Source: Planococcus maritimus
GTDB lineage: Bacteria > Bacillota > Bacilli > Bacillales_A > Planococcaceae
NCBI RefSeq assembly: GCF_001687625.2
Contig: NZ_CP016538.2
Coordinates: 468,001 to 532,000 of the forward strand
Length of the DNA stretch: 64,000 nucleotides
Reading direction: 5' to 3'
Below the pieces are notes generated by a model. The model was not told the origin of the DNA, did not search any database, and saw only the letters and a list, made by a program, of their open reading frames with translations. Both the position numbers and the translations under genes were made by a program. The number at the start of each line of letters is the position of its first letter. Position 1 is the first letter of the stretch. Below, piece after piece: positions 32,800-40,921 of the stretch.

Positions 32800-33630
32800 T
32801 TAACTGAGGCGTTCTTCTTCTTTTAATTGTTCGACGATGCCTTCGACTTCTTGGCGGCTCATTTTTTCCTTGCCGGATTTGAGCGCTTTTAAGGTGCTGT
32901 GGGCCAGTGCGAGCGGCACTTTGCAGAACATCAGGATGCGTTTGTTTTTAATGGATTTTACGTAATGATCTGCTTGCGACAGGTTCTCGCGTGCGTAGCT
33001 GAACATATCATCGCGTGTCCAGCCGTCTGGAACGAATGTGACGCCGCGTTCGTAGTCTTCGTCGTAATTGCGCAGCATATTAACAGCTTGCAAACCGCGG
33101 CCAAAGCCGATGGCAAGTTCTGTATCGGTTTCGGTGCCATCATGCCATCTCCACAGGTCGGAGAGCATGACGCCGACAAGTCCGGCAACATAATAAGTGT
33201 AGTCATCAAGGTCTTCACGCGTATGAATGACCCAGTCTTTTTCAACCCATTTGGCCATTCCGCCTGCCATTATGGCTGTTGATTCGAGAACTTTTCCGCG
33301 GATTTCGGGAGGGCAGACTTCGACCCAATCCGGCAAGCGCATTGTCACGGACGGCAAATAATCCGCGTAAGGGGCGACAAGTGCCGCATATTCTGTTTCA
33401 TCAATCCCTGTTTCAAGCATATGTTGGATGGAGCGCAGAAGAGACGCTTTCACTTCAGCAGGAAGCTCGGGATGGTCTTCGATTTCATCGATTGCACGCA
33501 TGCACAAATAGGCGGAGCCGACGGTTTTCTTTAGGACAGGATCCAAAAAGCTGATCGGAATGAAAAAGGTCCGGCTCGTTTGTTTCAGCATCGCGAGTGA
33601 TTCTTTTTGGAGATTGGCGACTTTGCTCAT
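32800..33630 (-). CDS. Squalene/phytoene synthase family protein
   Basis: The 276-aa all-helical protein begins SLAMLKQTSRTFFIPISFL like head-to-head prenyl synthases. The first Asp-rich motif is intact (DEIED, near residue 45). The second is altered: NMLRNYDED in place of the usual NxxRDxxxD, so one Mg-binding Asp is Asn. These enzymes condense two farnesyl or geranylgeranyl diphosphates, but Bacillus YisP shows that family members can act otherwise. ATG 33630 follows AGGAGG. No crtN or other carotenoid gene is nearby, so a pigment role is only possible. Confidence 0.85.
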   Translation of the reverse strand: MSKVANLQKESLAMLKQTSRTFFIPISFLDPVLKKTVGSAYLCMRAIDEIEDHPELPAEVKASLLRSIQHMLETGIDETEYAALVAPYADYLPSVTMRLPDWVEVCPPEIRGKVLESTAIMAGGMAKWVEKDWVIHTREDLDDYTYYVAGLVGVMLSDLWRWHDGTETDTELAIGFGRGLQAVNMLRNYDEDYERGVTFVPDGWTRDDMFSYARENLSQADHYVKSIKNKRILMFCKVPLALAHSTLKALKSGKEKMSRQEVEGIVEQLKEEERLS

Positions 33631-33754
33631 CTTCAGTCCTCCTTTACGTAAAAATTTAACGTGCTTATGTATGGGCATGGCCCACCTGATTCGTAAAATG
33701 TCTTCCCTCTAAATATAAACGAAATAGCTGAAAAAACAAATGATTACCTATAGC

Positions 33755-33797
33755 GCCAAAAGAAAACCCTTCGGAAGAAACGAGTTCTCCAAAGGGG
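33755..33797 (-). terminator. Terminator after phosphatase gene
   Basis: On the minus strand, ACCCCTTTGGAGAA and TTCTTCCGAAGGGT arms are followed by TTTTCTTTT, immediately after the stop at 33798. Confidence 0.75.
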
Positions 33798-34517
33798 TCA
33801 GTCTGCATGAAAATGGTTCCACGCTTCGTAGATTCCGCCGGCACAATGGCGGTTTGCACGGAAAATGAGTGGATGCTCTTCGTGGTTTTTGAGTTCTGGC
33901 TGGGCGTTTCCGACAATAACAGAAGGGAAGCCGAGTGTCAGCATCTCTAAATCGTTTCCAGAATCGCCTGCCACCAGCAGTTTAGCATCGGACATGCCAT
34001 GGCGTTCAAGCAAATAGCGAAGCGCTTGGCCTTTGCCGCTTGCAGGAGGCAGAATATCCAAGTCTTTGCCGCCGCTGAAAATCAGCTTATGGGGCACTGA
34101 TTGAGCTTCAAGCAAGGCGCGGAATTGGTCGACTGCTTGAACATCCGTGACGTGATAAGAACGGCGACTGGTCACAGGCAGATCCTGCGGTGTCAGGCCG
34201 TCGATGGTGTTGGCCAGTACTTCGACGTGCTCAGGTTTCCACTCATCCATCAAGCGGGTTTCCCAATTTTCATCTTTTTGAAAATCAGGCCCTGTATAAA
34301 TTTCAGTCCCGACATCCGTGACGAGTGCTTGGGGAATCGGAAGCCCTTCGTCTGCAATAAGCTGGCGTGCAGAAGCAAGATGACGGCCGGTAATATAAAT
34401 CAAGCCGACTTCGTAAGGCTGCTGTTCATAAAAATCCAGCAATTCCTGGAGTCCGGCGCGGTCACCGACTAAGGTTCCGTCCAGGTCGGTCGCCAGCAAG
34501 TGTGTTGCTGCGTTCAC
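33798..34517 (-). CDS. HAD-family sugar phosphatase (sucrose-phosphatase-like)
   Basis: The 239-aa protein has the HAD nucleophile motif LLATDLDGTLVGD at the N-terminus, a Cof/SPP-type C2 cap, and motif IV VAGDSGNDLEML near 185. The TGRHLASARQLI and GKGQALRYLL patterns match the S6PP clade, which contains sucrose-6-phosphate and related glycoside phosphatases. GTG 34517 follows GAGGTGATGATTC and overlaps the end of the glycosyltransferase by 56 bases, so the two are coupled. It would dephosphorylate the transferase product. Confidence 0.88.
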   Translation of the reverse strand: MNAATHLLATDLDGTLVGDRAGLQELLDFYEQQPYEVGLIYITGRHLASARQLIADEGLPIPQALVTDVGTEIYTGPDFQKDENWETRLMDEWKPEHVEVLANTIDGLTPQDLPVTSRRSYHVTDVQAVDQFRALLEAQSVPHKLIFSGGKDLDILPPASGKGQALRYLLERHGMSDAKLLVAGDSGNDLEMLTLGFPSVIVGNAQPELKNHEEHPLIFRANRHCAGGIYEAWNHFHAD

Positions 34518-35724
34518 GAATCATCACCTCATACAATGTATTTATTTTCTTTGAAATGCTGTTCCAATTAAAGTCTTTGCGGGCAATGCGCATTGCTTGG
34601 CGGCTGAGGCGTTCCACCAGTAAAGCGTTGACGGACAGCACTTCCATGGCAATTGCCAAGTCGATTTCATTTTGTGCTTCGACGAGCAAACCGCTGACAC
34701 CGTCTTCAACAACGTTTTTCAAACCGCCAACTTTCGAGGCGATGACCGGGCTGCCGCAAGCTTGGGCTTCAGCTGCGACCATGCCGAACGATTCGTAAAA
34801 ACTTGGCACGATGGTGGCGGTAGCCGAGTTGAATAACAAAGCCAATTGTTCTTGGTTTTTCGGGCCAACAAAGCGGACATACTGTTCGATGCCACGCACA
34901 GCTTGGCGCAGCTCAGGGTCTTTCGGTAAGCCTGTTTTCGCATCGATGGCATCGGGTTCGCCGCCGGCAATCACCAATCCAGGTGTGTAACGGTCCCCAC
35001 TTTTTTGAGCAAGGAGTTTAAAGGCTTTCAGCAAGGTGAAGATGCCTTTTGTTGCTTCCAAACGGCCTGCAAAAACGAAGAGGGGATCTTCGTAGCCGAA
35101 TTTTTTTCGGATATGATGACGGCTGCCGCGGACGCGGAACGCCTCGTCGACTCCGATGGGGATTACTGAGATGGGAGAAGCTGCAGAAACATTTTCTTTA
35201 ATCATTTGCTTCTCTGTATTGGTTGTCGCCAGAATTCGGTCGCTATGGGCGAGTACCGTTTCTTCTGCTTTTTCGCGGCGGGCATCATGCGTGCCGGTCG
35301 CTTCTTCTTTAGCCCACCCGAGCGAATGGGAAGTATGAATATACGGCAAGCCAAACTCTTCTTTGAGTTTTTTGCCGATCAATCCTGACAGCCAATAATG
35401 GGTGTGGACAATATCATAAGTTGAAAGCGGCAATAAGCGCTTCATTTCTTCGTAAAAAGCCGGAAGCATGGAGTACATTTCGTTTTTCGAAACGAATCCT
35501 TTAACGCCTGCTTCGACACGGATCACTCGGCAGTTTTCGCCGAAATGTTCAATTTGTGGAGCATTTTCATCGCACCAATGGGTCACGACATCTACTTGCC
35601 ACCCTCTATTTTCAAGAGCGAGTGCCAGTTGCTTGACGTAATTGTTTTGGCCGCCTGCTTGTTTCCCGCCGAGCTTTGCCAAAGGATCGCCATGGTCTGA
35701 TACAAAAAGCACTTGTTTAGTCAT
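34462..35724 (-). CDS. Sucrose-phosphate-synthase-like glycosyltransferase (GT4)
   Basis: The 420-aa GT-B enzyme starts QVLFVSDHGDPLAKLGGKQAGGQNNYVKQLA, the donor/acceptor loop typical of sucrose-phosphate-synthase-like GT4 proteins. The retaining motif PSFYESFGMVAAEAQACGSPVIA lies near 305-327. It is cytoplasmic. With the downstream phosphatase it forms a two-step pathway that probably makes a phosphorylated disaccharide or glycoside and then frees it. Sucrose, mannosylfructose and glucosylglycerate-type solutes are the alternatives. The ATG follows CGGAGATG. Confidence 0.88.
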   Translation of the reverse strand: MTKQVLFVSDHGDPLAKLGGKQAGGQNNYVKQLALALENRGWQVDVVTHWCDENAPQIEHFGENCRVIRVEAGVKGFVSKNEMYSMLPAFYEEMKRLLPLSTYDIVHTHYWLSGLIGKKLKEEFGLPYIHTSHSLGWAKEEATGTHDARREKAEETVLAHSDRILATTNTEKQMIKENVSAASPISVIPIGVDEAFRVRGSRHHIRKKFGYEDPLFVFAGRLEATKGIFTLLKAFKLLAQKSGDRYTPGLVIAGGEPDAIDAKTGLPKDPELRQAVRGIEQYVRFVGPKNQEQLALLFNSATATIVPSFYESFGMVAAEAQACGSPVIASKVGGLKNVVEDGVSGLLVEAQNEIDLAIAMEVLSVNALLVERLSRQAMRIARKDFNWNSISKKINTLYEVMIRERSNTLAGDRPGRNLSR

Positions 35725-35847
35725 TGTCGTTCATCTCCGTTCGTTAGTTCCTCCTCCATAGAGGAGAGAGTGCATATTATCTATACCCATATTTAGGAAA
35801 TGGTAAACGGGATATCTGAAAAATCCCAAAACTTTTCTTCATTAAAA

Positions 35848-35878
35848 AAGAACGCTTATCACAGCGTCCTTTTTGCAA
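35848..35878 (-). terminator. Terminator after MBL hydrolase gene
   Basis: On the minus strand GACGCT-gtgata-AGCGTT is followed by CTTTTTT. Confidence 0.75.
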
Positions 35879-35879
35879 A

Positions 35880-36725
35880 TCATTTGGTGTGGACAAATTT
35901 ACCGTAAGATGGAACGGAGACATCCGGGAAATGGTCCGCCAATTCAACGAGACCTTGAGCCAATGAAGAACCTTTCATCGGCTTGCCATGGCCGGTAGCA
36001 GCAAAGGAAGGTTGCAAGTCTGCCAGTTTACACACCGATTCCCAGGCAGCACGCCAGTCAGTCGTCAAATAAACCGGTGGGCCGTGGACTTCTTTTTTCT
36101 GCCGCATGACCTTATAGAGCGAATCCTGTTTGACTGTGACAAATGCATCCCCTGCGATCAGCACGCGGCCAACGTCCTTGAAGAACGACACATGGCCTTT
36201 TGTATGGCCAGGTGTATGGAGCCAGCGCCAATCCGGCAAATCAGGAATGCTGCCGTCTGAGGGAAGTTCAACCAAGTGTTCGGAAATATCGATCGCTTTG
36301 ACGGGGAAAGTCTTGGAGATTTTCGCGACCATTCCGCCTTCTACGCTGGAATCAGGCTGTGGGTAATCTTCGCTTCCGTTCAAGTAAGGAATTTCGTCTG
36401 GATGTGCATAGACTGGGACGGGATGCTTTTCAAGGATGTCGATGAGTGCGCCGACATGGTCGAAGTGTCCGTGCGTCAGCAAGATTGCCTGCAATTGCTG
36501 ATCCGGGCCAAAACGTTTTTCTGCTTCCTTTAAAATCTTTTCCGCGGAATGTGGCATGCCAGCATCCACCAACACCCATTGCGGGCTGGTGGCGGGGTTG
36601 CCGATTAAGAAGACATTGGAAATTTTCGTCGTGTAGCAATACGCATCCGGAGCAATTTCGATACCCGAACCGCTGCGGATCGATGTGATTGGCAAGGGAG
36701 CTTCGGTTTCAGTGCTGCGTTCCAT
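35880..36725 (-). CDS. Metallo-beta-lactamase-fold hydrolase
   Basis: The 281-aa MBL-fold protein has the dinuclear zinc motif HGHFDHVG (about residues 85-92), a distal HTPGHTKGHVSFF and GDAFVT, and a final ATGHGKPM. It is cytoplasmic with no signal peptide. The form is close to the glyoxalase-II/YflN-like group, whose substrates vary. ATG 36725 follows GAAGGAGGAATC; an in-frame ATG at 36752 lacks this. The minus strand further upstream carries TTTCGGGTAAAG, a possible stress-type -10, but no good -35. Confidence 0.88.
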   Translation of the reverse strand: MERSTETEAPLPITSIRSGSGIEIAPDAYCYTTKISNVFLIGNPATSPQWVLVDAGMPHSAEKILKEAEKRFGPDQQLQAILLTHGHFDHVGALIDILEKHPVPVYAHPDEIPYLNGSEDYPQPDSSVEGGMVAKISKTFPVKAIDISEHLVELPSDGSIPDLPDWRWLHTPGHTKGHVSFFKDVGRVLIAGDAFVTVKQDSLYKVMRQKKEVHGPPVYLTTDWRAAWESVCKLADLQPSFAATGHGKPMKGSSLAQGLVELADHFPDVSVPSYGKFVHTK

Positions 36726-36883
36726 AACGATTGATTCCTCCTTCAAATTCATCCATTAGATTTTCTTCATATGATTGCTTTACCCGAAATGAAAATTTCA
36801 AATCCAGTCCAGTCGGATTTGAGTCTCCTGCCACAATTCGATAGAATGGACAAAAGATTGTCAAGGAAGCAAGGTGCAGAAAA

Positions 36884-38005
36884 ATGAAGTCTATCGTCAT
36901 CATCGGCTCCGGCATTGTCGGAGCTAGTGCTGCGTATTACGCGGCAAAAGCAGGGAATAAGGTTACATTGATTGACCGCGCGGACCGCGGCCAGGCGACC
37001 GGCGCGGCAGCGGGCATCGTTTGCCCGTGGATCTCTCAGCGGCGCAACCAAGCCTGGTACCGCCTCGCTTCAAGCGGCGCCGCCTACTACCCGGTTCTCA
37101 TTAAAGAACTCGAAGCACTCGGGGAGAAAGAGACCGGCTATAAGCAAGTGGGCATCGTCAGCATTCACGAAGAATCGAAACTCGACAAGATGGAACAAAA
37201 AGCGCGCGAACGCCAAGCGGGATCGCCGGAAATGGGCGAACTTGAACGGCTGACCCCGGAACAAACAAAAGCTCGATTCCCGTATGCTGGCGACCGCTAC
37301 GGTTCTTTGTATGTCAGCGGGGCGGCACGTGTGGACGGCAGTGCGATACGCGATGCGCTCATTCGTTCCGCCAAGCGATTGGGTGCCAAGTACATTCAAG
37401 GTGACGCTAAACTGCTACTGGAAGCGGGGCAGGCGACGGGCGTAGAAGTAAACGGAGAGAACTTCGCGGCAGACCGGATCATTTCTGCTGGTGGCGCTTG
37501 GGCAGCAGAGCTGTTCAAACCACTCGGGCTTCATTTGAAGGTCGTTCCGCAAAAAGCGCAGATCCTGCATTTGCAATCTGCTGACACGGGAACAGGCGAC
37601 TGGCCGGTGGCGATGGTGCCATTCGGGCAATACATTGTCCCGTTTGGAGACGGGCGCATTGTTGCCGGTGCGACGCATGAGAACAATGTTGGATTCGATG
37701 ACAAACTAACCGCAGGCGGCATCTTTCATATCTTGGATAAGACCTTGGACGTCGCACCAGGGCTTGCCGCAGCTGAATTCACGGGAGCCGCGACCGGGTT
37801 CCGCCCGGCCACACTGAGCGCCTTGCCATTTATCGGCCAAGTGCCAGGGCAAACGCAGCTGTTCGCAGCCAACGCACTCGGTGCATCAGGGCTTACAGCG
37901 GGACCGTATCTCGGCATGCAGCTCGCAAAACTGGCAACTGGCGAAACAACAGACCTTGATATCAGTTTATATGAGATAGGGGAAGCCTTCGAACAAGTAG
38001 AATAA
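36884..38005 (+). CDS. FAD-dependent amino-acid-oxidase-like protein (DadA/DAO)
   Basis: The 373-aa DAO-fold protein has an N-terminal Rossmann motif IVIIGSGIVGASAAYYAAKAG, a GGAWAAELFKPLGL region near 203, and the C-terminal substrate/FAD patch FTGAATGFRPATLSALPFIG then NALGASGLTAGPYLG. It would oxidise a D-amino acid, glycine or related amine in the cytoplasm or at the membrane face. The exact substrate is unknown. The ATG follows CAAGGTGC. It is monocistronic. Confidence 0.9.
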   Translation: MKSIVIIGSGIVGASAAYYAAKAGNKVTLIDRADRGQATGAAAGIVCPWISQRRNQAWYRLASSGAAYYPVLIKELEALGEKETGYKQVGIVSIHEESKLDKMEQKARERQAGSPEMGELERLTPEQTKARFPYAGDRYGSLYVSGAARVDGSAIRDALIRSAKRLGAKYIQGDAKLLLEAGQATGVEVNGENFAADRIISAGGAWAAELFKPLGLHLKVVPQKAQILHLQSADTGTGDWPVAMVPFGQYIVPFGDGRIVAGATHENNVGFDDKLTAGGIFHILDKTLDVAPGLAAAEFTGAATGFRPATLSALPFIGQVPGQTQLFAANALGASGLTAGPYLGMQLAKLATGETTDLDISLYEIGEAFEQVE

Positions 38006-38043
38006 CAAAACGGCAGGAGACTCGAGTCTCCTGCCGTTTTTTA
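38005..38043. terminator. Bidirectional terminator
   Basis: ACGGCAGGAGACTC-GAGTCTCCTGCCGT, a 14-bp perfect palindrome, with flanking A4 and T6. Confidence 0.92.
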
Positions 38044-38058
38044 TATGAAGCTGTAGTG

Positions 38059-39288
38059 TCAATTCGACTCGCCGTGAATTTTCCGGTAGGTGTCCAAGAT
38101 AAACTGCTTGTACGGAAGGTCCGGCATCGGCTCAATCAGTTCTTTCGCTTTTTGTGCATAAATTTTCGCTTGTTCGTGATCGCCCAGTTGCTCATAGATC
38201 AAAGCCATATAGGCTTCTTTTTCGTAATGCATCGACAAGTCGTAAGGGTGGTGGATGAAGCGGTTCATCTGGTGTTGTTTGAAGCAGTCCAACGCTTCCT
38301 CAATCTGGCCCATGCCAAAAAGCGCCTTACCTTTTTCCAGGAAGTAAAAATCTTCTTCATCCAGCAGCTGACGCATTTCTTCAAGCCGGCGGTCCGCCTT
38401 TTCGTATTCATGGGTAAACGAATTCCAGTAATGAATTTCGATGGCAGTGGCATAGGCTTCGATTTCCGGGTCTTCTGAAAACTCAGCGAACAGCTTAAGT
38501 TTACCAACATAATAATCTTTGCGTTCCAAATCCCCAGCGAGCAAGGCTTCAAAGCCAGCTAAGCGATACAGCGCATTGATCTGGTAGAAAATCTGGTGTT
38601 TCTTCGAATACGTGATGGCTTCTTCCATCAGGCGGCGAGCGTTTGTTTGATCGCCTGTCGCGGAATACAAAATCGATTCGTAATAATCGAAGTCCAGTTT
38701 TTTCAGCGGGTCCAAAACGCCAGTTTGTTCTTCAATAGACTTTCTAGAATCCTGCAATGACGTTAATGCTTCGGCGTATTGATGTTCAGTGAATTTCATC
38801 ATCGCGCGAAACATATGAAGATCAGCGACGGAATTAATTAAATGCAATTGTTCATAAATCGCTTCAGCACGATCGAACGCCGGTTTCCAATCGTAGCGTT
38901 TCGAGTGATAGCAACAGCGGCTGTAGATTTCAAGCAGCCGCGCTGATTCGTAGCTGAACGGTAATTTCTCTACATAAGGGTGAATGCGATCTGCCATTTC
39001 CTCATAGCCTGCTAACATTTCTTCACTAGTGCCTGAAACGTTCCGACGCTTGTCTTCAACTTCGTCAAGTAAAGCGCGAAGCTCCGCGGTCGGCATCTCC
39101 TGAAGCAATTCCGTCCGATCGATCCCAAGCCGCTCCGCAATGTAAGAAAGGCTCTCCATTGATGGATTCGCTTTATTGTTCTCAATCAAACTGAGCATGC
39201 CTTTCGACAACTCATCACCGGCAAGCGCCTGCAAAGTCAGGCCTTGTTCTTTTCGTATCTGTTTAATGCGTGCACCCAAAGTTGCCAT
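38059..39288 (-). CDS. HTH regulator with TPR repeats (Rgg/PlcR-type layout)
   Basis: The 409-aa protein has an N-terminal XRE-family HTH (about 1-60: LGARIKQIRKEQGLTLQALAG, GMLSLIENNKANPSMESLSYIAERLG). The remainder is helical with TPR-like pairs (for example ALFGMGQIEEALDCFKQHQ and MALIYEQLGDHEQAKIYAQKA). This layout occurs in regulators that bind peptides, but no peptide gene is seen beside it. The ATG follows GCAGGTGAG. It is divergent from an MFS gene whose promoter is flanked by two identical-type palindromes, so it may control that gene. Confidence 0.88.
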   Translation of the reverse strand: MATLGARIKQIRKEQGLTLQALAGDELSKGMLSLIENNKANPSMESLSYIAERLGIDRTELLQEMPTAELRALLDEVEDKRRNVSGTSEEMLAGYEEMADRIHPYVEKLPFSYESARLLEIYSRCCYHSKRYDWKPAFDRAEAIYEQLHLINSVADLHMFRAMMKFTEHQYAEALTSLQDSRKSIEEQTGVLDPLKKLDFDYYESILYSATGDQTNARRLMEEAITYSKKHQIFYQINALYRLAGFEALLAGDLERKDYYVGKLKLFAEFSEDPEIEAYATAIEIHYWNSFTHEYEKADRRLEEMRQLLDEEDFYFLEKGKALFGMGQIEEALDCFKQHQMNRFIHHPYDLSMHYEKEAYMALIYEQLGDHEQAKIYAQKAKELIEPMPDLPYKQFILDTYRKIHGESN

Positions 39289-39410
39289 AAACTCACCTGC
39301 TTTTTTTATAATGTACCATCTTGGTGCTGTTCTTTAGAGCATTTTCATTTCTATTGTAAATGAAGTGAGAAAATTAATGTCGCTCTCCTGTAAAATAGCA
39401 ATAACCATTG

Positions 39411-39427
39411 GTTTAATTATATTAAAC
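39411..39427. promoter_or_regulatory. Operator-like palindrome 1 (upstream of -35)
   Basis: GTTTAATTATATTAAAC, with 7-bp perfect arms (GTTTAAT/ATTAAAC) and a 3-base centre, six bases before the -35. Confidence 0.75.
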
Positions 39428-39433
39428 TTTCTC

Positions 39434-39462
39434 TTGCATTGCGAATAAATGCGTGATATATT
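39434..39462 (+). promoter_or_regulatory. Promoter of the MFS gene
   Basis: TTGCAT (39434-39439), 17 bases, then TATATT (39457-39462) with a TGN extension at the -10. It lies between the two palindromes. Confidence 0.72.
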
Positions 39463-39464
39463 TT

Positions 39465-39481
39465 GTTTAATTAAATTAAAC
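39465..39481. promoter_or_regulatory. Operator-like palindrome 2 (over the start site)
   Basis: GTTTAATTAAATTAAAC, the same arms as palindrome 1 and 54 bases from it centre to centre, two bases after the -10. Fifteen to sixteen of 17 positions are shared with copy 1. Confidence 0.78.
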
Positions 39482-39504
39482 TTATTAAAAAGGGAGCGAG
39501 TAAC

Positions 39505-40794
39505 TTGAACGAAGCAGGTAAAATCAAACAGGCTACGTATCATCTGTACACATTCACCATTAGTAAATTGATTTCCACATTTGGAAGTTCAGTTTACGCA
39601 TTTGGCATCAGCCTCTACGTCCTGGCTTTGACCGGTTCTGCCGCCAGTTTCGCCGTCAATTTGATTTGCAGCATTCTGCCCCGGACTTTGCTAGCCCCAT
39701 TTGCCGGGTATATCGCGGATAATTATCCGAAAAAAGCCGTAGTGCTCTTATCTCAAGCGGCGAGCGTCGTTTCTGTTGGTGGGCTCTTGCTTTACAGTTG
39801 GTCAAATGGGCTGTCGCTTGCGGCAATCTACACCGCGACTGCATTGATTTCTGCCAGTTCCATGTTTACGAGCGTCGCCTTTTCTTCTTCCATCGCTAAT
39901 TTGATCGATCCTGACCGTATCCAAAAAGCGATGGGCTATAACCAATCGGCACTCGCTATCGCAACGATCGGCGGGCCGGTCGTCGGCGGCATGCTGTTCG
40001 GCTTCGTCTCGATGAACGTCTTCCTGATGATTCAAGTGATTGCCTATGCACTTGCCGCAATGCTAGAAGCGACGATGAATTTCCGGCTCTATACGAGACG
40101 CGTCGAAACGGACACGATAGAAGACAAGAAAGGCGTCTGGCAGGGCATGAGAGAAGGGGCTGCTTACCTGCGGAAAAACAGGGTCATTACTGTGATCGTC
40201 ACAACAGCTGTCGGCTTGAACTTCTTCTTCTCGGCATTGATGATCGGTTTGCCATTCATCGCCGTCCAACAATTAAAAGTGCAAGCGACGCATTTTGGGT
40301 TCATTGAAGCGATGATTGCGCTCGGCATGCTGCTGGCATCGATTTACTTTTCAGTACGCAAGGAAGTCAGATTCCCACTGCAATTTTCGAAACGCGCCAT
40401 TATCGTCATGTCACTGTTGCTTGCGGCCGTGTCCTTGCCGCTGGTCGCTGGTTTGTCTTATTGGGGGAACGTCATCTATCTGCTCGTCTTGATGCTTGGG
40501 TTTGGCATTTCCAATGTTTTCGTCAATACGCCGATTGGGGTCATGATGCAAAAAGATGTCGACGAAGAATACCGCGGCCGTGTCTTTGGCATCCTGGAAT
40601 CGATGGCGATGGCCATGATGCCACTTGGGTATTTATTGTTTGGCCTACTGTATGACCTGGTACCAGCGGAGTACGTGTTATGGGCTTGCAGCCTGTGTTT
40701 ATTGGTTTTGACCACTTACAGTATGCGGGCTTCCATCATTCGCGAAGCTTATCCGGAACTTGCAAAAAAGCCGCTCCACAAAGCATTATCCTAA
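39505..40794 (+). CDS. MFS exporter (EntS/macrolide-efflux-like)
   Basis: The 429-aa protein has 12 membrane helices of the MFS_3 kind: TISKLISTFGSSVYAFGISLYVL at helix 1, LAPFAGYIADNYPKKAVVLL in loop 2-3, and FVNTPIGVMMQKDVDEEYRGRVFGILESM in the C-half. The group exports siderophores, macrolides or other hydrophobic compounds. The start is TTG 39505 after GGGAGCGAG. The paired palindromic operators imply that it is kept off until an inducer is present; the inducer might also be its substrate. Confidence 0.9.
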   Translation: MNEAGKIKQATYHLYTFTISKLISTFGSSVYAFGISLYVLALTGSAASFAVNLICSILPRTLLAPFAGYIADNYPKKAVVLLSQAASVVSVGGLLLYSWSNGLSLAAIYTATALISASSMFTSVAFSSSIANLIDPDRIQKAMGYNQSALAIATIGGPVVGGMLFGFVSMNVFLMIQVIAYALAAMLEATMNFRLYTRRVETDTIEDKKGVWQGMREGAAYLRKNRVITVIVTTAVGLNFFFSALMIGLPFIAVQQLKVQATHFGFIEAMIALGMLLASIYFSVRKEVRFPLQFSKRAIIVMSLLLAAVSLPLVAGLSYWGNVIYLLVLMLGFGISNVFVNTPIGVMMQKDVDEEYRGRVFGILESMAMAMMPLGYLLFGLLYDLVPAEYVLWACSLCLLVLTTYSMRASIIREAYPELAKKPLHKALS

Positions 40795-40800
40795 ATCGGA

Positions 40801-40837
40801 ACCAGCTGCCCAAATGGAATAGGGCAGCTGGTTTTTT
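40801..40837 (+). terminator. Terminator after MFS exporter gene
   Basis: ACCAGCTGCCC and GGGCAGCTGGT arms followed by T6. Confidence 0.92.
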
Positions 40838-40855
40838 GTCCATCGCCAGTTCCAT

Positions 40856-40880
40856 GTTTTAGGAGAACCAGGAAGGGGAA
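40856..40880 (+). promoter_or_regulatory. Candidate SigB promoter for the SDR gene
   Basis: GTTTTA (40856-40861), 13 bases, GGGGAA (40875-40880). It differs from GTTTAA/GGGTAA at one position in each box. Homologous stress dehydrogenases (Bacillus YdaD and relatives) are SigB-controlled, which supports but does not prove it. Confidence 0.4.
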
Positions 40881-40921
40881 GATGAAACACACAGGAAACC
40901 CGAGAAAGGTGGAGGTACTTG

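Noticed and set aside
36780..36815. SigB promoter for the MBL hydrolase (minus strand TTTCGGGTAAAG)
   Set aside because: The best -35 (ATTTGA, 12-base spacer) matches only four of six positions.
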